DNA of 33,913 nt from Candidatus Atribacteria bacterium UBA6251 (lineage in GTDB: Bacteria > Atribacterota > Phoenicimicrobiia > Phoenicimicrobiales > Phoenicimicrobiaceae): assembly GCA_002441285.1 (NCBI GenBank), contig DJVR01000056.1, forward strand, positions 1 through 33,913, read 5' to 3'. Below are positions 8,215-16,737 of this stretch, one piece after another; within the stretch, counting starts at the first letter, position 1; each line of letters begins with the position of its first letter. The notes beneath the pieces are model-generated. The model saw only the letters and a program-made list of their open reading frames with translations, was not told where the DNA came from and made no database searches. The translations under genes and the position numbers were made by a program.

Positions 8215-8607
8215 ATGTTAAAAGAAATAACCATCCAGACCAATAATCGCACACAAATTTTAGATATTACTACCCAAGTTCAAAGGACAGTGGAAGAGAG
8301 TAAAATTGCTGAAGGATTGTGTGTGGTTTTTATCCCTCATACTACCGCGGGAGTTACCATTAATGAAAATGCTGATCCTAGTGTTAAGCAGGATATCTTA
8401 ATGGAAATAAATAAGATGATTCCCTTTGATGATAATTATAGTCATCTGGAAGGAAATTCGGCTGCTCATATTAAAGCAAGCCTAATCGGTTTTTCAGTTA
8501 GTATTCCTATTAAGAATAATCATCTTATACTGGGTACCTGGCAGGGAATATGCTTTTGTGAATTTGATGGACCCTGTCGAAGACGTTTTTATGTAAAAAT
8601 AACTTAG
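8215..8607 (+). CDS. YjbQ/UPF0047 family protein
   Basis: A 130-aa protein of the YjbQ family, which has weak thiamine-phosphate synthase activity in some members but no settled physiological role. Conserved motifs: 'HTTAGVTINENADPSV' at about 43-58, 'HLEGNSAAHIKASLIG' at 82-97, and 'LGTWQGICFCEFDGP' at 107-121. After EFDGP most relatives have Arg; here it is Cys (C122), followed by Arg residues that may compensate. The metal-binding histidines are intact. The ATG at 8215 follows GAGAGGCG. It is monocistronic between repeat-rich gaps. Confidence 0.85.
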   Translation: MLKEITIQTNNRTQILDITTQVQRTVEESKIAEGLCVVFIPHTTAGVTINENADPSVKQDILMEINKMIPFDDNYSHLEGNSAAHIKASLIGFSVSIPIKNNHLILGTWQGICFCEFDGPCRRRFYVKIT

Positions 8608-8972
8608 GATTAAATACTTATCTCTTATATTAGTGTAGACATAAGACGTACAGTAGGTAGAAATATAGTAATTAAGTGATAAGTAGTGAGTAATAGGGTG
8701 CAGGATTAGAGAAAAGAAAGTGAGAAGTATGGTTATAAACCATTAGAATAATAGTTTATTTCATTAACCTAAGAGAGGTATCTCACCAGCCTATAGAAGG
8801 GTAGTTGATCGATTTATGGAACACATTTCTGTTCAGATAAATCCGACACTTATAAAAATTGATACTATCTCTTATATGAAGAATCAGTTATTGAATAAAC
8901 TATCAACTGAGAACTTATATTTAAAGATAACGACTATTCACTAATCACCAACGACTAATTTAAGGAGAGTTA
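8608..8972. other. Intergenic gap with heptamer arrays, no gene seen
   Basis: 365 bp without a supported reading frame. 8675-8695 holds three heptamers (AGTGATA-like) and 8933-8960 holds four heptamers of the complementary type (ACTAATC-like). The last 12 bases include the recD2 ribosome binding site AAGGAGAG. The rest is AT-rich with no recognisable RNA. Confidence 0.55.
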
Positions 8973-11174
8973 ATGGAAACTATAACTGGGACCATTGAAA
9001 AGATTGTTTATCATAATGAAGAGAATGGTTATCTCATCGCCAGGTTTAATATAGATAGCAAACTAATCCCTGAAGCGAAAATAGGAAACCAGAATAGAGA
9101 AGAGGGATTAGTACCAATAGTAGGTAAAATGGTAACTGTAAATGTGGGTGAAACCTATAAACTGGATGGAGAATGGGTAAATCATCCCAAATATGGTCGA
9201 CAATTTAATTTTGATAATTATCAATTAGTCTTACCTACTTCCCTGCTAGGATTAAAAAGATATCTGGGTTCAGGGTTAATTAAAGGAGTAGGACCGGTAA
9301 CCGCAGATAAGATTGTGCACCATTTTGGCCTTCAAACCTTAGAGGTCTTAGAAAATAATTTATCAAGGTTAACTGAAGTAGAGGGTATAGCAGAAAAGAA
9401 GATACAAAGGATACAAAAATCCTGGGAGGAACATAAAGAGATTCGAAGAGTGATGATTTTCTTACAATCCTATCAGATTACTACTGGATATGCAGTAAAA
9501 ATTTTTAAGGCTTATGGCAATGCGGCAATTGAGAAATTAAAGGAAAATCCCTATTGTCTGGTAGACGATATCTTTGGAATTGGATTTAAGACTGCTGACC
9601 GTATAGCTCAAAATTTAGGGATTGAACCTAACTCTTTGGCCAGAATAAAGGCGGGGATAAAATATATTTTAAGTGAATTAGCTAATCAAGGTCATTGTTA
9701 TGGAGATTTTCAGGAAGTAATAAAACAAGGGAATGAATTATTAAAAGTAGAAGAGGCATTGATTGAAAAAGCTTTACTGCTGATGAAGAATAGTAAAGAA
9801 ATTATAGTAGAAGAAGAAAGATTATGGCTTCCTCTTTATTATTATGCGGAATTGGAGGTAGGTAAAAAATTAAGAGAATTAATTAGATTTCCTCAGCAGG
9901 TAATTAATTTTGATTTATCAGAAAGAATAAATCTTTTAGAAAAGAAACACAATATTATTTTCGCTACAGAACAAAAAGAGGCTATGGAAAAAGTTTTACG
10001 ACATCGAGTTTTGGTTTTAACCGGAGGTCCGGGGACTGGGAAAACTACTACTACTTTAGGGCTGCTTGATTTATTTAATGAATTACAATTAAAAATAGCC
10101 TTAGCTGCCCCCACGGGTAGAGCAGCTAAGAGAATGAGTGAGACTACGGGTAGAGAAGCAAAGACTATTCATCGGTTGTTAGAATATGATCCTAAAAGTG
10201 GAACTTTTACTAAGGATGCAGAAAATCCTATCAAAGCGGAAGTAATTATTTTAGATGAAGTTTCTATGATGGATATTTTATTGATGAGTAATCTGGTGAA
10301 GGCTATTCGTCCAGGTACTTTTTTAGTTTTAATTGGAGATGTAGATCAATTACCTTCAGTGGGTCCTGGCAATCTATTGCGGGATATTATTGATTCCGAG
10401 GTTATCCCGGTAGTAAGATTAACCAAAATATTTCGGCAGGATCAGGAGAGTTTAATTATCGTTAATGCTCATCGAGTTAATGAGGGAAAGTTCCCTCTTC
10501 TTTATACTAAAAAAAAGAAAGATTTTTACTTTATTGAAGAAGATAATCCAGCAAAAGCTGCGGATAAGATTATACATCTTTGTACACGACAACTACCTTA
10601 TAAATACAGGATCAATCCAGTAGAAGATATTCAAATTCTTTCTCCTATGTATAAAGGGGAAGTAGGGGCAGATAATTTAAATCATAAATTAAGGGAGGCT
10701 TTAAATAAAAAGGGAAAGCAGATGAAGTGGGGTAGCCATTCCTTTAAACTAAATGATAAAGTTATGCAGATTAAAAATGATTATAGTAAAGAAGTTTTTA
10801 ATGGAGATATAGGGAGAATCAAGCAAATAGATTTGGAAGAACAAATTTTGCAAGTCGATTTTTATGGCAAAAGAGTGAATTATGATTTTTCCGAATTAAA
10901 TGAATTAGTTTTAGCTTATGCTATTACGGTGCATAAAAGTCAGGGAAGTGAGTATCATATAGTTATTATTCCTCTAATGACTCAACATTATCTTCTATTA
11001 CAGAGAAATTTATTATATACTGGTATTACTCGAGCTAAGCAAATGGTGATATTAATCGGAACTAAAAAAGCATTATGGATTGCTATAAAAAATAATAAAA
11101 CCTTTCACCGCAATACCTGGTTAAAAGAAAGATTAAAGAGATTTCTTGCACCCGAGATAAATTATTCTAATTAA
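8973..11174 (+). CDS. recD2: RecD2-type SF1B DNA helicase
   Basis: RecD2 is a 5'-3' DNA helicase found in bacteria that usually lack RecBC; it works in repair and replication-fork maintenance. Layout of the 733-aa protein: N-terminal OB-like region (1-80), helix-hairpin-helix segments (about 95-215), Walker A 'GGPGTGKTTT' near 351-360, 'ILDEVSMMD' (Walker B/motif II) near 426, 'GDVDQLPSVGPG' (motif III), the C-terminal SH3-like insertion, then 'AYAITVHKSQGSEYHIVIIP' near 648 and 'LLYTGITRAKQMVILIG' near 680. All helicase motifs are intact in one 2.2-kb frame. AAGGAGAG lies about 5 bases before the ATG. Confidence 0.95.
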   Translation: METITGTIEKIVYHNEENGYLIARFNIDSKLIPEAKIGNQNREEGLVPIVGKMVTVNVGETYKLDGEWVNHPKYGRQFNFDNYQLVLPTSLLGLKRYLGSGLIKGVGPVTADKIVHHFGLQTLEVLENNLSRLTEVEGIAEKKIQRIQKSWEEHKEIRRVMIFLQSYQITTGYAVKIFKAYGNAAIEKLKENPYCLVDDIFGIGFKTADRIAQNLGIEPNSLARIKAGIKYILSELANQGHCYGDFQEVIKQGNELLKVEEALIEKALLLMKNSKEIIVEEERLWLPLYYYAELEVGKKLRELIRFPQQVINFDLSERINLLEKKHNIIFATEQKEAMEKVLRHRVLVLTGGPGTGKTTTTLGLLDLFNELQLKIALAAPTGRAAKRMSETTGREAKTIHRLLEYDPKSGTFTKDAENPIKAEVIILDEVSMMDILLMSNLVKAIRPGTFLVLIGDVDQLPSVGPGNLLRDIIDSEVIPVVRLTKIFRQDQESLIIVNAHRVNEGKFPLLYTKKKKDFYFIEEDNPAKAADKIIHLCTRQLPYKYRINPVEDIQILSPMYKGEVGADNLNHKLREALNKKGKQMKWGSHSFKLNDKVMQIKNDYSKEVFNGDIGRIKQIDLEEQILQVDFYGKRVNYDFSELNELVLAYAITVHKSQGSEYHIVIIPLMTQHYLLLQRNLLYTGITRAKQMVILIGTKKALWIAIKNNKTFHRNTWLKERLKRFLAPEINYSN

Positions 11175-11265
11175 GATGAAAAATTGAAAGAAATGCAATA
11201 AAGGCTTAAAATATTACAAAATTCACCAATAAAAATATTTTAAAGAGAAGTAAAAAATTAACTAC

Positions 11266-11342
11266 TTACCCTTAAACTGAATAATGGAACAATCAGTGGG
11301 TTATTTATGAAAATAAAAATAGAAAATATCTTTTAAGGGTAA
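11266..11342. repeat. 11-bp inverted repeat upstream of apgM
   Basis: TTACCCTTAAA (11266-11276) and its exact complement TTTAAGGGTAA (11332-11342) flank a 55-nt spacer in the 234-bp gap before apgM. It could be a leader stem or two half-sites for a regulator. No other feature is seen in the gap. Confidence 0.35.
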
Positions 11343-11414
11343 TCAGGAAGAGAGAAAAGGATTTTTTAATTATATAAATTTGTTTAGGAATTTCATTGAG
11401 GAGGAGTATTGAAT

Positions 11415-12623
11415 ATGATTAAGGAAGAGATTATACGTTCACTAACTGTACCGACTGATTCAAAAATTATTCTCTTAGTTTTAGATGGTATTGGGGATAT
11501 CCCATATCTTAATCAACAGACTGCTTTAGAAACTGCTCATATTCCTAATTTAGACAACTTAGCAGCACAATCTGTTTGTGGTTTAACTGATCCAGTATCA
11601 CCAGGAATAACTCCAGGTAGTGGACCAGCCCATTTGTCCTTATTCGGCTATGATCCCATCAAATACCAGATTGGTAGAGGAGTTTTAGAGGCATTAGGTA
11701 TTGGAATGGAATTAACTCCAGATGACTTAGCCTGTCGGGGTAATTTTGCCACTATTAATGAAGCAGGGTTAATTACTGATCGTAGAGCAGGAAGGTTAGC
11801 AACCGAAGTGAATGAAAAAATATGTCGAATGATGCAAGATAAAATAGCAGAGATAGAGGGAGTAAAGGTAATTATTGCCCCGGGTAAAGAGCATCGATTT
11901 GTAGTAGTATTTCGAGGGAAAGGTCTGGAGGAAGGCCTCACTGATGCTGATCCACAAAAAGTTGGGGAGAAAATTAAATTTACTGAACCTTTAAGTTCAG
12001 CTGCTGAAAAATCCGCTAGGATAATTAATAAATTTATTACCTTGGCTACAGAAGTATTAAAAGAATCGTATCCCGCCAATACCGTACTTTTAAGAGGTTT
12101 TGCTAAACATCCTGGATTACCTTTAATGAGTGAACTATTTAAACTAAATCCAGCCGCTATAGCTACCTATCCTATGTATAAAGGACTAGCTAAGTTAGTA
12201 GGAATGAAGGTTTTGCCCTGTGGTGAGACTATAGAAGATGAGTTTGAAGTTCTTCAGAAAAATTATCTGCATTATGATTTCTTTTATCTCCATATTAAAA
12301 AAACAGATAGTTATGGAGAAGATGGAAATTTTGAAGAAAAAGTAAAAATTGTCGAGGAGGTGGATAAATTTATTCCCGAGATATTAAATTTAGATCCTGA
12401 TGTATTAGTGGTCACTGGTGATCATTCCACACCTGCATCACTAAAAGGTCATAGCTGGCATCCCAATCCTTTTATGTTAAAATCTAAGTATATTAGAATA
12501 GATGAAGTAAAAAAATTTACCGAGAATGAATGTGTAAAGGGAGGACTGGGTAGATTCCCAGCTACCGATGCCCTTAGTTTGATGTTAGCCAATGCTTTGA
12601 AAATGAAAAAATTTGGAGCATAA
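11415..12623 (+). CDS. apgM: 2,3-bisphosphoglycerate-independent phosphoglycerate mutase, archaeal type (ApgM)
   Basis: Interconverts 3- and 2-phosphoglycerate in glycolysis and gluconeogenesis; alkaline-phosphatase superfamily, metal dependent. Motifs: 'LLVLDGIGDIP' (metal Asp), 'ITPGSGPAHLSLFGYDP' with the phosphorylated Ser, 'CRGNFAT', 'DRRAGR', 'HIKKTDSYGEDGNFEEKV', and 'VVTGDHSTPASLKGHSWHP' with the second metal site. Length (about 402 aa) is normal. The ATG at 11415 is preferred because GAGGAGGAG ends 8 bases upstream; a TTG at 11409 would be too close. comB follows after a short gap. Confidence 0.94.
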   Translation: MIKEEIIRSLTVPTDSKIILLVLDGIGDIPYLNQQTALETAHIPNLDNLAAQSVCGLTDPVSPGITPGSGPAHLSLFGYDPIKYQIGRGVLEALGIGMELTPDDLACRGNFATINEAGLITDRRAGRLATEVNEKICRMMQDKIAEIEGVKVIIAPGKEHRFVVVFRGKGLEEGLTDADPQKVGEKIKFTEPLSSAAEKSARIINKFITLATEVLKESYPANTVLLRGFAKHPGLPLMSELFKLNPAAIATYPMYKGLAKLVGMKVLPCGETIEDEFEVLQKNYLHYDFFYLHIKKTDSYGEDGNFEEKVKIVEEVDKFIPEILNLDPDVLVVTGDHSTPASLKGHSWHPNPFMLKSKYIRIDEVKKFTENECVKGGLGRFPATDALSLMLANALKMKKFGA

Positions 12624-12656
12624 ATCTTCATCCAAAATTAAAGGTAATAAATTTAA

Positions 12657-13394
12657 ATGAAAGATTTTGAAGTAATCTTAACCCCTGGAGAAATTGATAA
12701 AAAGAGGTTAAACCATAAACTAATAATCGTAATTGATGTACTGAGAGCTTCCAGTACCATCATTACTGCTCTAGTCAAAGGGAGTAGGGGAATTATCCCG
12801 GTTTTTAACCCGGAAGAGGCCCAGCAAAAGAAGTATCATTTTAAAACTGAAAAAATTCTATTAGCTGGAGAAAGAAAGGGCAAGAAGATTAAGGGATTTG
12901 ATTTAGGAAACTCTCCCCTCGAATATCTGGAAGAAGTAGTAAGAGAAAAGCTAATTATTTTATCTACTACTAATGGAGTAAAAACCTTAGAAATAGTGAA
13001 AGATGCTCAGGAAGTGATTATAGGAAGTTTTTTAAATTTAAAAACAGTAGCAGATTATTGTATTGATTTTCCTGGGGAAGTATTGTTAGTATGTGCTGGT
13101 AAAGAGGGTAAAATTTCTTTAGAAGATACCACCTGTGCTGGTATGCTGATAAATAATTTTCAAGAAAGGCATTCATTTAGTAAAATAGAAAGAGATACTA
13201 ATCTCTTAGCTCACCTTCTTTATAAAAAGTTTGAACATAATATTTTAAAAATGATGCAAGTAAGTGAGCATGGAAGATATCTTTGTAGTTTAGGGTACCT
13301 AAAAGATCTTGCATTTTGTGCTCAGATTGATATTTTTGATGTTTTACCCTTTTTTCAAGATGGTATAATATATTTATCAAAGGAGAGAGGATAA
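12657..13394 (+). CDS. comB: ComB-family 2-phosphosulfolactate phosphatase homologue
   Basis: ComB hydrolyses 2-phosphosulfolactate to sulfolactate in archaeal coenzyme M synthesis; many bacteria without CoM also carry the family and its role there is unclear. Motifs: 'IVIDVLRASSTIITAL' near residues 24-39, 'LLAGERKGKKIKGFDLGNSP', 'LSTTNGVKTLEI', 'LLVCAGKEGKISLEDTTCAG'. These include the Asp, Arg and Gly-rich elements typical of the family. Length 245 aa is normal. The stop TAA overlaps the ATG of the aminotransferase by one base (TAATG), so the two are translationally coupled. Confidence 0.85.
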   Translation: MKDFEVILTPGEIDKKRLNHKLIIVIDVLRASSTIITALVKGSRGIIPVFNPEEAQQKKYHFKTEKILLAGERKGKKIKGFDLGNSPLEYLEEVVREKLIILSTTNGVKTLEIVKDAQEVIIGSFLNLKTVADYCIDFPGEVLLVCAGKEGKISLEDTTCAGMLINNFQERHSFSKIERDTNLLAHLLYKKFEHNILKMMQVSEHGRYLCSLGYLKDLAFCAQIDIFDVLPFFQDGIIYLSKERG

Positions 13395-14545
13395 TGAAAC
13401 AAAAATTATTGATGATTCCGGGACCGACGCCAGTTGATCGATCTATCTTGAATGCCTTAAGTAAGGAGACTGTATCCCACCAGGATCCCCAATTAGTAGG
13501 AACTTTAGCAGAAGTATTAAAGGATCTAAACACTATTGTGATGACTAAGAAAGGTCAATCTTTTACTGTTCCGGGAACAGGAACCCTGGCTATGGAGATG
13601 ACTCTGGTTAATTCCCTAAAAGAAGGAGAACCTCTTCTGGTAGTTTCTCACGGATATTTTGGTGATAGATTTGTAGAGATTGGACAAACCCACGGTTTTC
13701 AAGTAGAGGTATTAGCTTCCGAATGGGGGAAAATTGTAGAAGTTGAAGAGATTGCTAAAAAATTAAAAGAGAAAAGATTTTCTGCCATCACTATTACTCA
13801 TGTGGATACTTCTACTGGTGTATGTGCTCCTTTAAAGGAAATTAGTGAGGTAGTAAAGAATTTCCCAGAGACATTATTTATTGTCGATGGAGTTTGCGCT
13901 ACCGGAGGAATAGAAGAGAGAATGGATGATTGGGGGATTGATATTCTTTTTTGTGGTAATCAAAAGGCTTTTGGAGCTCCTCCGGGACTGGCTAATTTAA
14001 TTTTTAGTGAAAAGGCCTTACAAAGAAGAAACAGTTTGGGCAAGATTGCTATTTACTATCTGGATATTAATCGCTGGTTACCTATTATGAGAGAGCCTGC
14101 TAATACTTATTTTTCTACTCACGCTGTAAATATGGTCAACGCCTTACATCAAGCGTTAAAGATTATTTTACAAGAAGGGTTAGAAGAAAGATTTAAAAGA
14201 CATAGAAGATTTGCCTTAGCTTTCCATCAAGGATTGGAGGCTTTAGGTTTTCAGATATTAGCCTCTCCAGAATATAGAGCAAATACTGTATCAGCTGTGT
14301 TGTACCCAGCAGGAATAGAAGATACAGCTTTTCGGAAGAGGTTGTTCGAAAATGGAGTAGTAGTTGCTTCTGCCAAACAAAAAATTGCCGGAAAGGCTTT
14401 TAGATTAGGACATATGGGTAATATTTCTGAAACTGAAATTATGATTACTTTAAGTATTATAGAAAAGACTTTATTAGAATTTAAACAAGATTTTACCCTG
14501 GGTTCTAGTATAAAAGCAGCCGAAGAAATATTGTATAAAGAATAG
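13394..14545 (+). CDS. Class V aminotransferase (serine-pyruvate / alanine-glyoxylate type)
   Basis: Fold-type I PLP enzyme of the AGXT/PucG/serine-glyoxylate group, 383 aa. It opens 'MIPGPTPVDRSILNALSKET'; D165 in 'FIVDGVCAT' should bind the PLP pyridine nitrogen and K191 in 'GNQKAFGAPPGL' is the Schiff-base lysine; the C-terminal 'FRLGHMGNISETEI' contains the substrate-carboxylate Arg. Such enzymes use glyoxylate, pyruvate or related 2-oxo acids. Coupling to comB (one-base overlap) suggests a three-carbon acid as substrate, possibly a sulfopyruvate/cysteate or hydroxypyruvate/serine pair, but this is inference from context. Confidence 0.87.
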   Translation: MKQKLLMIPGPTPVDRSILNALSKETVSHQDPQLVGTLAEVLKDLNTIVMTKKGQSFTVPGTGTLAMEMTLVNSLKEGEPLLVVSHGYFGDRFVEIGQTHGFQVEVLASEWGKIVEVEEIAKKLKEKRFSAITITHVDTSTGVCAPLKEISEVVKNFPETLFIVDGVCATGGIEERMDDWGIDILFCGNQKAFGAPPGLANLIFSEKALQRRNSLGKIAIYYLDINRWLPIMREPANTYFSTHAVNMVNALHQALKIILQEGLEERFKRHRRFALAFHQGLEALGFQILASPEYRANTVSAVLYPAGIEDTAFRKRLFENGVVVASAKQKIAGKAFRLGHMGNISETEIMITLSIIEKTLLEFKQDFTLGSSIKAAEEILYKE

Positions 14546-14566
14546 AATTTTTATACTGGTGGTACT

Positions 14567-14941
14567 TTGAATATAAAAGTATTTTATTGGGGAATATATA
14601 TTATTTATTCCATAATCGTGTTTCTTCTATCTTCTCGTCCAGAAGTAGAAGTAAAACAAATCTTTTATGGACAGGATAAGATTATACATTTTGCCATTTA
14701 TGGCTTACATTCTTATCTGGGAATGCTAGCTATAAAAGAAAGAAATTTTAATAAAAAACTTAATCCCTATTTACTAATCTTAGTAATCTCTTTCTCTTTT
14801 AGCTTGTTTAATGAAGTTTACCAATGTTTTATCCCGGCGAGAGAATTCTCTCCGGGAGATATTATTGCTAATTTTTTAGGAATTACCACCTGTCTTCTTT
14901 TAATTTATGGCCTAAAAGTAAAAAAAAGTGCCTGGCACTAA
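14567..14941 (+). CDS. VanZ-like integral membrane protein
   Basis: A 124-aa protein with about four hydrophobic segments. The motif 'DKIIHFAIYGLHSYLGML' followed by 'NEVYQCFIPAREFSPGDIIA' and 'NFLGI' is characteristic of VanZ-like proteins (conserved E-x-x-Q and D-x-x-x-N). Function is unknown apart from teicoplanin resistance in VanZ itself. The TTG at 14567 is the only sensible start, with GGTGGT upstream. It follows the aminotransferase by 21 bp and precedes the HIT gene by 21 bp, so is probably in the same transcript. Confidence 0.72.
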   Translation: MNIKVFYWGIYIIYSIIVFLLSSRPEVEVKQIFYGQDKIIHFAIYGLHSYLGMLAIKERNFNKKLNPYLLILVISFSFSLFNEVYQCFIPAREFSPGDIIANFLGITTCLLLIYGLKVKKSAWH

Positions 14942-14962
14942 ATTTTACATCAGGAGCAGATT

Positions 14963-15454
14963 ATGAAAAAGAATATCTTTGTTCCTTCCAAGGGAGAATA
15001 TGTTCGGGGTAATCGTCCAAAGGTGGAATGTATTTTGTGTTCAATTGTAAATGCCGACCCCCAAGTAATAAATTTAGAAGTATATAGAAGTAAAAATTTT
15101 GTCATTGCCGTTAATCTTTATCCCTACAATTCCGGACATTTAATGGTCTTTCCACATCAACACCTTAAAGAGTTAGAAGAACTTTCTTATGAAGAAGTAA
15201 AAGAGTTACACCAATTAACTTTACTTACTCTAAAAATTTTGAAAAAAATTTATCAGCCTCACGGGTTTAATCTGGGTTATAATTTAGGTAGAGGAAGTGG
15301 GGCAAGCATTGAACATCTTCATCTGCATATTGTTCCGCGATATGAAAATGAATTAAGTTTTATGGACATTCTTGGCGGAGCTAAGGTAATTGTAGAGGAT
15401 CCTGTTCAGACCATGAAAAAACTAAAAAAAGAATTTAAAAAAAATATCTTTTGA
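14963..15454 (+). CDS. HIT-family nucleotide hydrolase/phosphorylase
   Basis: A 163-aa histidine-triad protein resembling bacterial Ap4A-phosphorylase-like HIT proteins. 'CILC' at 23-26 is the N-terminal half of a zinc site; 'NLYPYNSGHLMVFP' is at 51-64; the triad 'HLHLHIVPR' spans 118-126 with H120 as the likely nucleophile. These enzymes act on nucleotide phosphoramidates or dinucleoside polyphosphates; the exact substrate cannot be read from sequence. It lies in a run of closely spaced plus-strand genes and is followed by the M42 peptidase after 28 bp. Confidence 0.88.
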   Translation: MKKNIFVPSKGEYVRGNRPKVECILCSIVNADPQVINLEVYRSKNFVIAVNLYPYNSGHLMVFPHQHLKELEELSYEEVKELHQLTLLTLKILKKIYQPHGFNLGYNLGRGSGASIEHLHLHIVPRYENELSFMDILGGAKVIVEDPVQTMKKLKKEFKKNIF

Positions 15455-15482
15455 AAATAAACTAAAAAAACAGGAGGAAAAA

Positions 15483-16526
15483 ATGGAGTTATTAAAACAA
15501 TTATGTGAAACTGCAGGAATTTCAGGTTTTGAGGAAAGAATTCAGAAATTAGTAAAGGAAGAGTTACAGAAAGTAGCAGATGAGGTCAAGATAGATAAAT
15601 TAGGAAATGTAATTGGGATAAAAAAAGCTAAAGGGAAAAATCGCAATTCTTCTCCTAAAAAGGTTATGTTGGCTGCACATATGGATGAAATTGGTTTTAT
15701 GGTTAGTTTTGTAGATAAGGATGGTTTTTTGAGATTTTCTCCAGTAGGAGGATTTGACCCCAAGACCCTAATTGCACAGAGAGTAATAGTCCATGGAAGG
15801 GAAGATATTGGAGGAGTAATTGGCTCCAAACCTATCCACATCTTAGAAGAAGAAGAGAGAAAAAAACCGCCCAAAATAAAGGATTTATTTATTGATGTGG
15901 GTTTAAACAAAGAAGAAGTCTCAAAACTAGTTAAGCCAGGCGACTTTGTCACTTTAGATAGAAATTTTAAAGAACTTAATGATAAGATTATTACTGCTAA
16001 AGCATTTGATGATCGGGTAGGAGTATATATTATGCTTGAAGCTCTGAAGCAGATTAAAGATTATGAAGTAGATATTTATGCTGTGGCTACTACTCAGGAA
16101 GAGGTTGGATTACGCGGGGCAATAGTCTCTTCTTTCTCCATTGAACCAGATGTAGGTATTGCCTTAGATGTTACTATCGCCTCTGATCTTCCTGGAATAA
16201 AAGAAGAAGAAGTTATTACCAGTTTAGGGGGGGGAGTAGCTATAAATTTAATGGACTCTTATACTATTTCAAACAAAAAATTGGTAGATTTTTTAAGGAA
16301 GATAGCGGAAGAAAACAACATTAAATTTCAAACAGATATTTTATTAGGAGGAGGGACTGATGCCGGGGCGATTCAGAGAAGTAAAACCGGTGTACCAGTT
16401 TGTACCCTTTCTGTTCCAACTCGTTATGTACACTCGGTTGTAGAGATGTGTCATCAGGAAGATATAGAAAACTCGGTTCGTTTAGTAGTTAAATTTCTGG
16501 AAAATGCTCATAAAGAAGAATTTTAA
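15483..16526 (+). CDS. M42-family aminopeptidase
   Basis: M42 peptidases are di-metal (Zn/Co) cytoplasmic aminopeptidases forming dodecameric tetrahedral particles that digest peptides. Metal and catalytic motifs are intact: 'LAAHMDEIGFMV' near 62-73, 'ITAKAFDDRVG' near 169-179, 'TTQEEVGLRGA' near 203-213, 'ALDVTIASDLPG', and 'GGGTDAGAIQRSKTGVPV'. Length 347 aa is typical. CAGGAGGAAAAA precedes the ATG. Substrate preference (Glu, Leu or Lys) is not predictable here. Confidence 0.9.
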   Translation: MELLKQLCETAGISGFEERIQKLVKEELQKVADEVKIDKLGNVIGIKKAKGKNRNSSPKKVMLAAHMDEIGFMVSFVDKDGFLRFSPVGGFDPKTLIAQRVIVHGREDIGGVIGSKPIHILEEEERKKPPKIKDLFIDVGLNKEEVSKLVKPGDFVTLDRNFKELNDKIITAKAFDDRVGVYIMLEALKQIKDYEVDIYAVATTQEEVGLRGAIVSSFSIEPDVGIALDVTIASDLPGIKEEEVITSLGGGVAINLMDSYTISNKKLVDFLRKIAEENNIKFQTDILLGGGTDAGAIQRSKTGVPVCTLSVPTRYVHSVVEMCHQEDIENSVRLVVKFLENAHKEEF

Positions 16527-16582
16527 ATCTAATGATAAGGTATCGGGTATCAAATATAGTAGGTAGATAGTGAAGAGGAACA

Positions 16583-16622
16583 GTTAACTAATTAGTTACT
16601 TGGTTATCTAATTAATTGGTTA
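16583..16622. repeat. Octamer-phased intergenic array
   Basis: Five consecutive octamers with TA at positions 7-8 in all five and a GGTTA/AGTTA-like end. It lies in the 211-bp gap between the M42 peptidase and the endonuclease III-like gene. The same gap also has heptamer-like repeats near 16546-16575 and mirrored words (CTTGGTA ... TACCAAG) near 16693-16722. No gene is seen. Confidence 0.6.
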
Positions 16623-16737
16623 AGAAGATAGAAAAAAGAAATCAAGGGATAAGATAATATCGAATAGCGATAATTAGTTAATTGAGAAATTGGCTTGGTA
16701 TTAAACCAACTAATTACCAAGTTAACTTATAAGAATA

